DNA of 64,000 bases, taken from assembly GCF_900476375.1 (NCBI RefSeq), contig NZ_UPPP01000056.1, positions 1 through 64,000 on the forward strand, given 5' to 3'. Position numbers and translations under genes: made by a program. The notes under the pieces are model-generated. The model was given only the letters and a program-made list of their open reading frames with translations. It made no database searches and had not been told where the DNA came from. Origin of the DNA: Allolucifera butyrica. Its GTDB lineage: Bacteria > Bacillota > Negativicutes > Sporomusales > UPPP01. This document shows positions 9,065 through 18,201 of this stretch, piece after piece. Position 1 is the stretch's first letter. Every line of letters begins with the position of its first letter.

Positions 9065-11464
9065 TTATTTTATCCCCGCCCCGGATTCATAGGGCCATTT
9101 CCAGCCGGTAATCTCCGGCTTATCAATGCCGTTCTCATAGGCATAATTGGTATTCTCAATAATTTGGTCTTTTAACCACTCCTTGACGTGAGCCCCGGCA
9201 GTTTGGAGCCGGGGAACCCGGTCGATCACATCAATGGCCAGATTGAACCGGTCTGTCTGATTTAACATGGCCAGTTCCAGCGGCGTATTAATATTTCCTT
9301 GTTCCTTATAACCGCGCACATGAATATTTTTTTGATTGCTGCGGCGGTAGGTCAGCTTATGGATCAGCCAGGGATAGCCGTGGAAATTGAAAACCACCGG
9401 CTTATCCGGCGTAAACAAGCTGTTAAAGTCCCGGTCCGACAGGCCGTGGGGATGCTCGCTTTGGGGCATCAGCTTAAACAGGTCGACCACATTGACGAAG
9501 CGGATCTTGATACCGGCAAAGTGCTCCCGCAACAAACTGGTCGCCGCCAGCGCTTCCATAGTTGCCACATCGCCGGCGCAGGCTATTACCACATCGGGAT
9601 CACTTCCCTGGTCATTGCTGGCCCAGTCCCAGATACCGATCCCCTTAGAACAATGCTTAATGGCTTCGTCCATATTCAGATACTGAAGATGAGGCTTTTT
9701 ATCGGCCACGATGACATTAATATAGTCCGTGCTGCGCAGAGAATGGTCCATCACCGAAAGCAGGCAGTTCGCGTCGGGCGGCAAATAAATACGGGTAACA
9801 TCCGGACTTTTGTTGGTAACCACATCCAGAAAACCGGGGTCCTGGTGGCTGAAACCGTTGTGATCCTGCCGCCAGACCGTGGAAGTAACCAGTATATTCA
9901 GGGAAGCGACGGCAGCCCGCCAGGGAACCTCCCGGCATTTCGCCAGCCATTTGGCATGCTGGTTGAACATCGAGTCAATGACATGGATAAACGCTTCATA
10001 AGAAGCGAATACTCCATGGCGTCCGCTCAGCAGGTATCCCTCCAGCCAGCCTTCCAGCGTATGCTCGCTGAGCAGCTCCATTACCCGGCCGTCGGGCGAC
10101 AGTTCCCCGCCGTCGGCGTCCTCGGGCCGGATTGTCTCCAGCCAGGTCTTTTTCGTAACTTCATAAATGGCGGTAAGACGGTTGGAGGCCATTTCGTCGG
10201 GACAGAAAATACGGAAAGAGGTCATATTATTCCGCATGGCATCACGCAAAAAGGTACCGAGAGTATAAGTATTTTCAGCCAATTTTACACCGGGCGCAGC
10301 TACCTCTACGGCATAATCCCTAAAATCGGGCAAACGCAGGGGCTTGCGCAGCAGCCCGCCGTTGGCAACAGGGTTTGCGCTCATTCGCCGCAGACCGGCA
10401 GGCGCCAAATCCTTTAGTTCTTGAATCAGCCTGCCGTTTTTATCAAATAATTCTTCCGGCTTGTAACTCCGCAGCCAGTCTTCCAGCAACTTCAGGTTGG
10501 CAGGGTTTTCCCCAACGTCGAAAGGAACCTGATGAGCCCGCCAAAAATCTTCTATTTTGTGCCCGGCTATTTCTTCCGGTCCTCGCCATCCTTTGGGAGT
10601 GCGCAGGATAATCACCGGCCACTCGGGAAATTGCGCTAACTCCCCGGTGCGCGCCTTGCGTTGAATCTCCTTAATTTCAGCGATCACGGTGTCCAGCGTC
10701 TGCGCCATCGTCCGATGCACGGCTTCCGGTTCGGACCCCTCGACAAAGTAGGGCTTATACCCATAACCAATAAATAGACTCTCCAGTTGTTTCGGACTCA
10801 TCCTTCCCATCACGGTCGGATTGGCGATTTTGTAGCCATTTAAGTGTAAGATCGGCAATACTGCCCCGTCCCGGACAGGATTCAAAAATTTGTTTGAGTT
10901 CCACGAAGCGGCCAAAGGTCCGGTCTCCGCCTCGCCGTCGCCTACCATGACCGCAACAATCAAATCAGGGTTATCAAAAGCCGCGCCGAAAGCATGGGAA
11001 AGGCTGTAGCCCAATTCACCACCCTCATGGATCGAACCGGGAGTTTCGGGGGTGCAATGGCTGCCGATGCCACCCGGAAAGGAAAATTGCTTGAAAAATT
11101 TTCGCAGCCCTTCCCGGTCTTCACTAATATCCGGATAAACTTCGGAATAAGTCCCCTCCAAATAGGCATTCGCCAGGGAAGCCGGCGCACCGTGGCCGGG
11201 ACCGGAAATAAAAATCATGTTTAGATCGTACTTCTTGATCAGCCGGTTGAGATGAATCCAGGTGAAAGCCTGGCCGGAATCAGATCCCCAATGCCCCAGC
11301 AGCCGTTTCTTGATATCGTCAAAAGCCAAAGGTTCCGTTAAGAGTGGATTGCCTTTAAGATAAATCATACCTACACAAAGATACAGGGCTGCGCGCCAAT
11401 AGGCGTCAAGCTTTTGCAGTTCCTCCGCGGTCAGCGGCCCTTCCGCCATAGTTATCTTATCCAT
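9065..11464 (-). CDS. xfp: Xylulose-5-phosphate/fructose-6-phosphate phosphoketolase
   Basis: A 799-residue cytoplasmic thiamine-diphosphate enzyme that splits xylulose 5-phosphate (and often fructose 6-phosphate) with phosphate into acetyl phosphate and an aldose phosphate. Signatures: [10 protein letters not shown], the TPP-binding [19 protein letters not shown] (about residues 175-195) and [17 protein letters not shown] in the second half. The length is normal. The start ATG has CGGAGGGG 5-6 bases upstream. It is a single-gene unit with its own promoter and terminator. It feeds acetate formation from pentoses, and the split transketolase at 57.6-59.4 kb belongs to the same pentose network. 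Confidence 0.96.
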   Translation of the reverse strand: MDKITMAEGPLTAEELQKLDAYWRAALYLCVGMIYLKGNPLLTEPLAFDDIKKRLLGHWGSDSGQAFTWIHLNRLIKKYDLNMIFISGPGHGAPASLANAYLEGTYSEVYPDISEDREGLRKFFKQFSFPGGIGSHCTPETPGSIHEGGELGYSLSHAFGAAFDNPDLIVAVMVGDGEAETGPLAASWNSNKFLNPVRDGAVLPILHLNGYKIANPTVMGRMSPKQLESLFIGYGYKPYFVEGSEPEAVHRTMAQTLDTVIAEIKEIQRKARTGELAQFPEWPVIILRTPKGWRGPEEIAGHKIEDFWRAHQVPFDVGENPANLKLLEDWLRSYKPEELFDKNGRLIQELKDLAPAGLRRMSANPVANGGLLRKPLRLPDFRDYAVEVAAPGVKLAENTYTLGTFLRDAMRNNMTSFRIFCPDEMASNRLTAIYEVTKKTWLETIRPEDADGGELSPDGRVMELLSEHTLEGWLEGYLLSGRHGVFASYEAFIHVIDSMFNQHAKWLAKCREVPWRAAVASLNILVTSTVWRQDHNGFSHQDPGFLDVVTNKSPDVTRIYLPPDANCLLSVMDHSLRSTDYINVIVADKKPHLQYLNMDEAIKHCSKGIGIWDWASNDQGSDPDVVIACAGDVATMEALAATSLLREHFAGIKIRFVNVVDLFKLMPQSEHPHGLSDRDFNSLFTPDKPVVFNFHGYPWLIHKLTYRRSNQKNIHVRGYKEQGNINTPLELAMLNQTDRFNLAIDVIDRVPRLQTAGAHVKEWLKDQIIENTNYAYENGIDKPEITGWKWPYESGAGIK

Positions 11465-11489
11465 AACACCCCTCCGTTTATTTTAATAA

Positions 11490-11518
11490 GTTATATTCCT
11501 CCTTCATAGTTTTTACAA
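11490..11518 (-). promoter_or_regulatory. Sigma-A-type promoter of the phosphoketolase gene
   Basis: TTGTAA, 17 bases, TATAAC on the minus strand, about 26 bases before the start codon and just behind the rpoN terminator. Confidence 0.65.
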
Positions 11519-11523
11519 CAAAT

Positions 11524-11558
11524 AACAAAAAAACTCCTGCTCTGCGAGTAGGAGTTTT
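11524..11558. terminator. Terminator between rpoN and the phosphoketolase gene
   Basis: ACTCCTGCTC-TGC-GAGTAGGAGT with A-run before and T-run after, so it can act in both directions. On the minus strand it ends the rpoN transcript. Confidence 0.88.
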
Positions 11559-11570
11559 TTCTGCTGCCTG

Positions 11571-12956
11571 TTAGTACCGCCGGCGCTTGCTGGACGATGC
11601 AATTCCCAGCTCTTCCCGGTATTTCGTCACCGTCCGGCGCGAAATGGCCATGCCCCGTTCCGTAAGCATATTAGCCAGCACCTGGTCACTCAGGGGCTGG
11701 GACGGACTTTCGTTTTGAATCAATTCTTTCATTTCCCGTTTCACCCGGGACGCAGCCACATCCTCGCCGTCCATTCCCTGGATCGCCGCGGAAAAAAAAG
11801 TACGCAGCCCATACAATCCGTGAGGAACCTCCACATATTTATTGGCAATGGCCCGGCTGACCGTCGATTCATGCACACCCACCCGTTCCGCCACTTTGCG
11901 CATCGTCAGCGGTTTCAAATACTTAGGCCCGTAGTCGAAAAATTCCCGCTGCATGTCCAGAATGGCTTCCATTACATTATACAAAGTACGCCGCCGCTGT
12001 TCGATGCTTTTTATAAGCCAGACCGCTGCATTGAGCCGGCCTTCCAGGTACTTCCGGGCATCGCTGTCAACATCGCGGGCCACCTGACGATAAAAAGAAT
12101 TGATCGTCAGCCGGGGCACATTGGTATCATTCACCAGGATGACATATTCATCATTGACCTTTTCCACCGTCACGTCCGGTGTAATATATTGCAGATCGCC
12201 GCTTCGCCCGAAAACCATGCCGGGCTTGGGGTCGAGGGTCCGGATCACATCCACGGCTTTTTGCACCTCATGGGGAGTGCAATTTAATTTTTCCGCTATT
12301 ATTTTGAATTTTCCCGCCGCCACGTCATCCAGATGATGCTCAATAATCAGGCGGACTAACCGGTCATGTATCCCTTTCTGCTCCACTTGAATGAGGAGAC
12401 ATTCTTTCAGGTCTCTTGCCCCTACACCCGGCGGATCAAAAGTCTGCAAAACCCGCAGTACCTGATTCACCCGTTCTTCCGTGACTCCCAAAGACTGAGC
12501 CGCATCGGCCGTTGTCCCGCAAAAATAGCCGTTATCGTCAATACAGCCGATCAGGTAGGCGCCAATCTCCCGGGCATCATTTTCCAGCACAGCCAAATGC
12601 AGTTGGAATTCCAGATGATCATGCAGCGAGCTTTCGCCGGCGGCAAAAATCTCAAAGGATGGTTTGTCCTCATTCCTGGTCACACCGCCGGTATCCGTAC
12701 CGTCATTAAAATATTCAGCCCAATCAAAATAATCAGTTATTGATTCCGGCTCAGACGCTGCCGTCTCCTCAACGGCGGTGTCCGTATCCTGAAACGGTGC
12801 ATCTTCTTCCAAAACAGGGTTTTCCAACAGTTCCTGTTCCACCATGCCAGCCAATTCCTGGGTAGAAAGCTGCAGAATGGCTATGGCTTGGCGCAATTGC
12901 GGCGTCATAACGAGTTTCTGCGATAATTCCAGTTTAAGACCATAATCCATACCCAA
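11571..12956 (-). CDS. rpoN: RNA polymerase sigma-54 factor
   Basis: A 461-residue sigma-54. Region I at the N-terminus is glutamine/leucine rich (SQKLVMTPQLRQAIAILQLS) and contacts activator and -12 DNA. An acidic region II follows (about 45-95), then the core-binding region. A helix-turn-helix lies around residues 345-370 (TMRKVAERVGVHESTVSRAI), and the RpoN box variant SRRTVTKYRE near residue 445 reads the -24 element. TTG 12954-12956 is the likely start: GGAGG is 9 bases before it, against 15 bases for the ATG two codons later. It lies 92 bases after hypE. A perfect -24/-12 promoter occurs in this same window before the permease gene. Confidence 0.96.
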   Translation of the reverse strand: MGMDYGLKLELSQKLVMTPQLRQAIAILQLSTQELAGMVEQELLENPVLEEDAPFQDTDTAVEETAASEPESITDYFDWAEYFNDGTDTGGVTRNEDKPSFEIFAAGESSLHDHLEFQLHLAVLENDAREIGAYLIGCIDDNGYFCGTTADAAQSLGVTEERVNQVLRVLQTFDPPGVGARDLKECLLIQVEQKGIHDRLVRLIIEHHLDDVAAGKFKIIAEKLNCTPHEVQKAVDVIRTLDPKPGMVFGRSGDLQYITPDVTVEKVNDEYVILVNDTNVPRLTINSFYRQVARDVDSDARKYLEGRLNAAVWLIKSIEQRRRTLYNVMEAILDMQREFFDYGPKYLKPLTMRKVAERVGVHESTVSRAIANKYVEVPHGLYGLRTFFSAAIQGMDGEDVAASRVKREMKELIQNESPSQPLSDQVLANMLTERGMAISRRTVTKYREELGIASSSKRRRY

Positions 12957-13048
12957 CGTCTTCAGCCTCCCTTCGCTTTATCTGATTCATATGCGAAAAA
13001 GTCTGCATCTAGCACTGCCGGGACCGGATTGTCCGGTGGGCGCCGAGA

Positions 13049-14065
13049 CTAACAAATGCGGGGCAATTGGTCCCCAGTCAGCATATCTAAAAGACGGATA
13101 CCGCCGATAGCCGTTCGTAAACCCACCTGACCGGCGGGCTGAGATGTTACTTTGCCGATAACCCGGGCTTCCCGGCCATAAGGATGGTTGTGCAAAACCG
13201 TTAAAATATTCTCTGTATTTTTATGTTCGCTAAGTACAATCATTTTTCCTTCATTGGCAAGATACAAGGGATCAAATCCCAGTATATCGCAGACGGCCCG
13301 CACTTCCGTAGAAACCGGCAGGGCCTCCTCTTCAATGAGCATTCCCACTTTGGCCGCTAAGGCAATTTCGTTTAACGCCGTGGCCAGACCACCCCGGGTC
13401 GGATCCCGCAAAACGGCTACCTCCGGCACCTTGGTTAAAATTTCTTTTACCAAGCCTGCCAGCGGCGCACAATCACTGTTGAGGGATGCGGGGAAAGTCA
13501 AGCCGTGCCTGTCCTGCATGACCGCCAGGGCATGCTCGCCCAGAAAACCATTGATAATAATGTCCTGCCCCGGCCGGGCGTTAAGCGGCGAGATATGAAC
13601 CCCTTCCATAATCGCGCCAATGCCGGCCGTATTGATAAAAATACCGTCGGCGGCTCCTTTTTCCACCACTTTGGTATCGCCGGCTGCAATCTGCACGCCG
13701 GCTTCCCCCGCCGCCCGGGCCATGGAATGCAAGATTCGCTCCAGTTCATCCAGGGAAAACCCTTCTTCAATAATCAATCCCAGCGTTAGAAAAAGGGGAA
13801 CGGCTCCCGTCATGGCCAGATCATTTACCGTACCGCAAACAGCCAGTTTGCCGATGTCGCCGCCGGTAAAAAACAGCGGTTTTACCACGAACGAGTCCGT
13901 GGTAAAAGCCAGCCGGGTATTCTGAATGCAAACAGCCGCCGCATCATGCATCTGGTCCAGTACCGGATTGCCCAGTATCGGCTGAATCACTGCCGATACC
14001 AGTTCGTGGCTGAGTTTGCCGCCGCTGCCATGAGCCAATTGAATTACATTCTTCAAAGGTTCCAT
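13049..14065 (-). CDS. hypE: NiFe-hydrogenase maturation protein HypE
   Basis: A 338-residue AIR-synthase/PurM-like protein that dehydrates a carbamoyl group on its C-terminal cysteine to thiocyanate, supplying the CN ligands of the NiFe centre with HypF. The sequence has the N-terminal LAHGSGGKLSHELV, the ATP-binding AGDTKVVEKG, LRDPTRGGLATALNE, and ends in PRIC, the essential C-terminal cysteine. Its start overlaps hypD by 13 bases, indicating coupling. hypF, hypA and hypB and the hydrogenase itself are not in this window. Confidence 0.97.
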   Translation of the reverse strand: MEPLKNVIQLAHGSGGKLSHELVSAVIQPILGNPVLDQMHDAAAVCIQNTRLAFTTDSFVVKPLFFTGGDIGKLAVCGTVNDLAMTGAVPLFLTLGLIIEEGFSLDELERILHSMARAAGEAGVQIAAGDTKVVEKGAADGIFINTAGIGAIMEGVHISPLNARPGQDIIINGFLGEHALAVMQDRHGLTFPASLNSDCAPLAGLVKEILTKVPEVAVLRDPTRGGLATALNEIALAAKVGMLIEEEALPVSTEVRAVCDILGFDPLYLANEGKMIVLSEHKNTENILTVLHNHPYGREARVIGKVTSQPAGQVGLRTAIGGIRLLDMLTGDQLPRIC

Positions 14066-15147
14066 CTCCCCGTTCCATACTTATACCAGGCCGCGCAGGT
14101 TCCCTCCACCGATACCATACAGGCCCCTACCGGCGATTCGGGGGTGCATGGCCCGCCGAATAAGGAACATTGCCGGGGGGTGATGGCGCCCAGCAATACT
14201 TCACCGCACCGGCAGCCGCTATTTTCCCGCATCGGTTCCACCGCCACGGGAATCTGTTGCCGCGCGTCAAACCGTCTGTACCGGCTGGTGAGGGTCAGCC
14301 CGGAAGCAGGTAAAACTCCCAGCCCCCGCCAGCGGGAAGAGACGGTTTCATAAACCTGCGCCAGGACTTGCTGCGCCACCGGGTTTCCCGCCGGCGGCAC
14401 AACCGCCGTATACTGGTTTTCCAAACGGCATTCGCCGTGATGAAGCTGCAACACCAGGGTATAAACGGCCCGCAGTATCGCCAGCGGCTCAAACCCGGCA
14501 ATCACCGCGGGAATATCGTATTCTTGCGTCAAAAACCGGTACGGCCCTTCGCCGATAATGGAACTTACATGTCCGGGCAGCAAAAAGCCGTCGACCCGGC
14601 AGCGGCTTTCCACCAAGAAGCGCAAGGCCGGCGGAACCAGTTTATGAGCCGTAAGGACGAAAAAATTATCCACCCCTGACTGCTCTGCCGCCTGAACGGT
14701 CGCAGCAATGGCCGGAGCCGTCGTTTCGAAACCGACGGCTAAAAAAATCACTTGCCGGGACCGGTTTTCCTTCGCCAGCATTAACGCATCCAGCGGCGAA
14801 TATACAATTCGAACATCCGCACCGGCACTTTTGGCCGCCATCAGGCTGGTGGATGACCCCGGCACCCGCAGCATATCGCCGAACGTGGCAATCATACACC
14901 CGGGAAGCCGGCTATAAGCAATCGCCGTATCCAGAAAATCATTGGCCGTGACGCATACGGGACAGCCCGGACCGCTGACCAGTTCCACCGCCGGCGGCAA
15001 AAGCTGCCGGATACCGGCCCGGAAAATCGCCACCGTATGAGTACCGCATACTTCCATTAAACGGACCGGCCGGGTAGCCATTTTCCGGATCTCACCGGCA
15101 AGAAAAGCGGCCGCCCGCTGTGTCTCCTCAGTCCCCAGCTGCTGCAT
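14053..15147 (-). CDS. hypD: NiFe-hydrogenase maturation protein HypD
   Basis: A 364-residue [4Fe-4S] protein that works with HypC to assemble Fe(CN)2CO. Key motifs are MEVCGTHTVAIFRAG near residue 30, SGPGCPVCVT, VGFETTAPA, and the C-terminal cysteine set CRCGEVLLG, QCSLFGGPCTP and ACMVSVEGTC. I take ATG 15145-15147 as the start: it gives the normal family length, lies just after GGAAGGG and overlaps the end of hypC by 20 bases. The ORF is open for 33 more codons upstream, but those are hypC in another frame. Confidence 0.96.
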   Translation of the reverse strand: MQQLGTEETQRAAAFLAGEIRKMATRPVRLMEVCGTHTVAIFRAGIRQLLPPAVELVSGPGCPVCVTANDFLDTAIAYSRLPGCMIATFGDMLRVPGSSTSLMAAKSAGADVRIVYSPLDALMLAKENRSRQVIFLAVGFETTAPAIAATVQAAEQSGVDNFFVLTAHKLVPPALRFLVESRCRVDGFLLPGHVSSIIGEGPYRFLTQEYDIPAVIAGFEPLAILRAVYTLVLQLHHGECRLENQYTAVVPPAGNPVAQQVLAQVYETVSSRWRGLGVLPASGLTLTSRYRRFDARQQIPVAVEPMRENSGCRCGEVLLGAITPRQCSLFGGPCTPESPVGACMVSVEGTCAAWYKYGTGRWNL

Positions 15148-15358
15148 ACCCTTCCAGCTCCTTAAAAAGTTCCAGTGTCTTTTGTGCTTCCGCGTCGTCA
15201 ACCGCCTGAATGGCAAACCCTGCATGGACCAGTACATAGGTGCCAATATCAGCCTGAGGCAGCAGCATCAAACTTACTTTACGGGTTATGCCGTTCATAT
15301 CCACGGTAGCCAGTAAATCCTGCTTGGCAATAATTTTTCCCGGTACAGCCAGACACAT
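15128..15358 (-). CDS. hypC: NiFe-hydrogenase maturation chaperone HypC/HypG
   Basis: A 76-residue chaperone starting MCLAVPGKI, the invariant N-terminus whose Cys2 binds the iron precursor and hydrogenase large subunit. GGGAGG lies 8 bases before the ATG. It sits 42 bases after the SCIFF maturase gene on the same strand, so scfA-scfB-hypC-hypD-hypE could be one transcript. No terminator is visible in the gap. Confidence 0.95.
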   Translation of the reverse strand: MCLAVPGKIIAKQDLLATVDMNGITRKVSLMLLPQADIGTYVLVHAGFAIQAVDDAEAQKTLELFKELEGYAAAGD

Positions 15359-15399
15359 GCTTGACCCTCCCGTAAGTTATTCGGCCCGGGGCACGGAGC

Positions 15400-16761
15400 T
15401 CAGGGCATAGGACGGTTGTGAAGAGCCAGCGCAGCTTGAATGGCCAGAGCGCATTCCAGCCGTTTCTTTTGCAGTTCACAGCCGATTTTATAAGGTTTAT
15501 GAATGTCGTTATTAAACAACTGCGCGTTGGCGTGACAGCCGCCGCTGCAGTAAAAACGGGCCCAGCAGGACGCGCATTCCGCTTTGTTCAGTACATGGGC
15601 CTGACGAAAGGTATCCGGCAAGTCCGTCGCCTTCACTCCGTCAAATACATTGCCCAACAGGTAGCCTTCCCGCCCCACGAACTGATGGCAGGGATACAAA
15701 TCCCCCTCCGGCGTGACGGCAAAATATTCATGGCCGGCGCCGCAGCCGCTCAAGCGTTTGGCCAGACAGGGTCCGTTGTTAATATCCAGGTTGAAATGGA
15801 AAAAGTCAAAGCCCTTGCCGGCCAGCTTCCGTTCCAGATATTGCTGCGCCAGCAATTCATACTGGCGGAACAGTTCCGGCAGATGTTCCTCTTTGATTTC
15901 ATAATCACAATCTTTGCCTACCACCGGTTCCACGGAAAGCTGCGTAAATCCCATATCGGCCATAGACAACACATCGGCGGCAAAATCAAGATTGTAAGCC
16001 GTAAAGGTCCCCCGCAGAAAATAGTTCTGTCCCTGCCGGGAATCGACGACCCGGCGGATTTTAGCCGCAATAAGGTCAAAGCTGCCGCTGCCGTTGGGGA
16101 AAGGCCGCATTTTATCATGCACTTCCCGCCGGCCGTCCAGGCTGAGCACTAAACTGATGTTATTGTCATTTAAGAAGCGGTCGGTCTCGTCATTTAATAA
16201 AACACCGTTGGTCGTCAGGGTCAGTTTGAAAATCTTGCCGGTTTCGGCTTCCCGCCGGCGCACATAGGCAACGACATGCCGGACTACATCCAGATTCAAG
16301 AGCGGCTCACCGCCGAAAAAGTCAATTTCGCAGTGACGGCGGGGACCGCTGTTGTCAATGATGAAATCGACGGCCCGTTCCCCCACTTCCCGGCTCATTA
16401 GCCCCCGTTCGTGACCAAAGTCACCCGTTCCGGCAAAACAGTAGCCGCAGCGCAAATTACAATCATGGGCCACATGCAGGCAGAGCGATTTGACCAGCGG
16501 CTGCTGCCGGAACGTTAAAGGCACCTCCACAGCCGGCGCAAACAGCAGCTGCTGCTCCATGAGCCCGTGCAGCTCCGCCAGTGCCTCCGCCAGTGCTTCC
16601 CGGCCGTATGCCGGTGCCAGACGCTCTATCACTGCGGCATCGTTGGTGCCGTCAAAAAAATCCATGATGTCATATATAATTTCATCAATTACATGCACTG
16701 CGCCGCTGTTGACATCCAACAGCACAGACAAATCATTTACCCGGAATTTATGTATATTCAT
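15400..16761 (-). CDS. scfB: Radical-SAM SCIFF peptide maturase (thioether-forming)
   Basis: A 453-residue radical-SAM/SPASM enzyme that installs Cys-to-Thr thioether bonds in the SCIFF peptide. The N-terminus (about 1-90) is a RiPP-recognition-like region. The radical-SAM cluster motif CNLRCGYC lies near residue 105. The SPASM cysteines are seen in the C-terminal third (SGCGAGHEYF, YPCHQFVG, CASCWARFYCSGGCHA, IGCELQ). ATG 16759-16761 is chosen; AAAAGGTG lies 6 bases upstream and the longer GTG start falls inside that site. The precursor gene is immediately upstream. A terminator-like hairpin between them probably lowers enzyme expression relative to the peptide. Confidence 0.94.
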   Translation of the reverse strand: MNIHKFRVNDLSVLLDVNSGAVHVIDEIIYDIMDFFDGTNDAAVIERLAPAYGREALAEALAELHGLMEQQLLFAPAVEVPLTFRQQPLVKSLCLHVAHDCNLRCGYCFAGTGDFGHERGLMSREVGERAVDFIIDNSGPRRHCEIDFFGGEPLLNLDVVRHVVAYVRRREAETGKIFKLTLTTNGVLLNDETDRFLNDNNISLVLSLDGRREVHDKMRPFPNGSGSFDLIAAKIRRVVDSRQGQNYFLRGTFTAYNLDFAADVLSMADMGFTQLSVEPVVGKDCDYEIKEEHLPELFRQYELLAQQYLERKLAGKGFDFFHFNLDINNGPCLAKRLSGCGAGHEYFAVTPEGDLYPCHQFVGREGYLLGNVFDGVKATDLPDTFRQAHVLNKAECASCWARFYCSGGCHANAQLFNNDIHKPYKIGCELQKKRLECALAIQAALALHNRPMP

Positions 16762-16776
16762 GCAATTCACCTTTTC

Positions 16777-16816
16777 AAAAAATTAAGCCCCATCGCCTAC
16801 GCGGCAAGGGGGCCTT
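16777..16816 (-). terminator. Partial terminator between SCIFF peptide and maturase genes
   Basis: On the minus strand AAGGCCCC (near 16809-16816) pairs with GGGGCTT (16785-16791), with a second inner stem TTGCC/GGCGA, followed by AATTTTTT. It ends right before the ribosome-binding site of scfB, a typical arrangement to give excess precursor peptide over enzyme. Confidence 0.65.
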
Positions 16817-16825
16817 CCCTGTTAC

Positions 16826-16966
16826 CTACTTCTGGCAGACTTGATTGCCAACCGTGCAGGATGTCTTACAGGCTGACTGGCAAGAAGTCTGGCACTCTCC
16901 GCAACCGCCCGTCAGAATGGTTTTCTGCAAAGAAGCTGTATTTACAGTCGTAATATGTTTACTCAT
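16826..16966 (-). CDS. scfA: SCIFF ribosomally synthesised peptide (six Cys in forty-five residues)
   Basis: A 46-residue peptide beginning MSKHITTVNTASLQK. Six cysteines lie at positions 22, 25, 29, 33, 37 and 44, within GGCGECQTSCQSACKTSC and GNQVCQK, closely matching the SCIFF family that is nearly universal in Clostridia. The leader (about 1-20) is recognised by the adjacent radical-SAM maturase, which forms thioether bridges from Cys to Thr. The function of the mature peptide is unknown. AAGGAGGG lies 10 bases before the ATG and a good promoter is found upstream. This gene is short enough to be missed by standard ORF cut-offs. Confidence 0.95.
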   Translation of the reverse strand: MSKHITTVNTASLQKTILTGGCGECQTSCQSACKTSCTVGNQVCQK

Positions 16967-17007
16967 AGTTCCAATCCCTCCTTACGCCGGTATCCCGTTA
17001 CTAATTC

Positions 17008-17036
17008 ATCATAACATAGATTGAAACCAGGGACAA
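17008..17036 (-). promoter_or_regulatory. Promoter of the SCIFF operon
   Basis: TTGTCC, 17 bases, TATGAT on the minus strand, about 40 bases before the scfA start codon. Confidence 0.7.
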
Positions 17037-17056
17037 TATGCAGGCGGAAAATAATG

Positions 17057-18115
17057 TTATTGCGGTATGACGATCAGTTTTACCGGCAAATTGGAGGCAC
17101 CCGGCGGTGAAAAAGTAAACCATAACGACTGGCCGCCTTCGTAAACTCCCACAGGGGCAAAATCAGTCATTTTTTCATCGCCCAGAGCCAGACGGCCGGA
17201 TGGTGTGGCAATCGACGGCAACTTCACATGCCGGTATTTAAGACCGATAAAACCCGCATAACTCCCGCCGCGGGGATTCAGGAAAAATGCCATCTTCCCC
17301 GGATAATCCGACGGGATGAATAATTTATACATGACCCCATAATTGCCGTAATTCACAACCGGGCTGCCGTCGGTGGCATCCACGCCCGTCAGATAGCGGT
17401 CGATTTTATTATCCGCCAGCGTAAGGGCAAACATCTGCTTATCTGCCGGATTATAGACCTGCTCCGGAATCAAAAGGCGGTTTGGGCCCTCGAAAGTGCC
17501 GCGGAGGTGCTGCGCATCGGCCGGCAATATCTTTGCATGGCGGATATACCTCCCGGCGTCGGCGTGCACCGGCAACATCAATACACTGACTTTAACCGGC
17601 CGGTCTGTCAGAAAATCATAAATGCCGTTAATCAGCATGTTGGGTTTAACGACCACATCGTTGAGATGACGGTCCAAATAGGCCGAGTCCCCGGCCGGCA
17701 CCTCAGTCCGGTATAAGCCGCCGCCGGCCAGATAATCGGCCTGCGCCGTCTTGCCTACGTCCATATAGTTTTCACTGGGACCGGCGAAACCGTGCTGATA
17801 CACAATGACATGCGCGTTTTTCGGCCCGCTGTTTTCCAGCAGCACCACAATTTTTTTCGGTTTCGACGTACCGTTTACATTATAGACAAACAAGCGGACG
17901 TTGCCGCTTACCGTATCCTGATACAAAATACCGTCGGCCGGCGCCGTCTCCGGACTGTCGGAAAGCAGCAGCGTACCGCCGTAGGAACTGGTAAGAACCG
18001 GCCATTCCGGCAATTTTAGAACGTCTATATTGTTCAAGCCGGCGGCCAAAGCCGGGCCGGTCAAAGTAATACATAACACCGCTACTGCCACGAAACGCTG
18101 CAACCACTTCATCAT
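17057..18115 (-). CDS. Secreted protein of unknown function
   Basis: About 352 residues with a clear signal peptide (MKWLQRFVAVAVLCITLTGPALAA) and a mature part rich in beta-strand-type sequence, such as GNVRLFVYNVNG and KKIVVLLENSG. A few proline/glycine-rich turns are seen, and no catalytic motif, membrane anchor or repeat that I recognise. The start is ATG at 18113-18115, 5 bases after GGAGG; a second ATG follows directly. It lies upstream of the SCIFF operon on the same strand, with only about 20 bases to that operon's promoter. An exported envelope-surface protein is as far as the sequence goes. Confidence 0.8.
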   Translation of the reverse strand: MMKWLQRFVAVAVLCITLTGPALAAGLNNIDVLKLPEWPVLTSSYGGTLLLSDSPETAPADGILYQDTVSGNVRLFVYNVNGTSKPKKIVVLLENSGPKNAHVIVYQHGFAGPSENYMDVGKTAQADYLAGGGLYRTEVPAGDSAYLDRHLNDVVVKPNMLINGIYDFLTDRPVKVSVLMLPVHADAGRYIRHAKILPADAQHLRGTFEGPNRLLIPEQVYNPADKQMFALTLADNKIDRYLTGVDATDGSPVVNYGNYGVMYKLFIPSDYPGKMAFFLNPRGGSYAGFIGLKYRHVKLPSIATPSGRLALGDEKMTDFAPVGVYEGGQSLWFTFSPPGASNLPVKLIVIPQ

Positions 18116-18201
18116 AAATACCTCCGTTTTACACACTTATTACCATTATAGCAAGGCAATCCTGGCATGTAAACGGAAGCAATTTACATCTCGCGACCGG
18201 C

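Noticed and set aside
9299-10417. 372-codon plus-strand ORF
   Set aside because: Entirely antisense to the phosphoketolase gene, which has full-length family motifs.
12989-13048. Terminator between hypE and rpoN (ACCGGA-CAA-TCCGGT)
   Set aside because: The short stem has no T-run; readthrough into rpoN remains possible.
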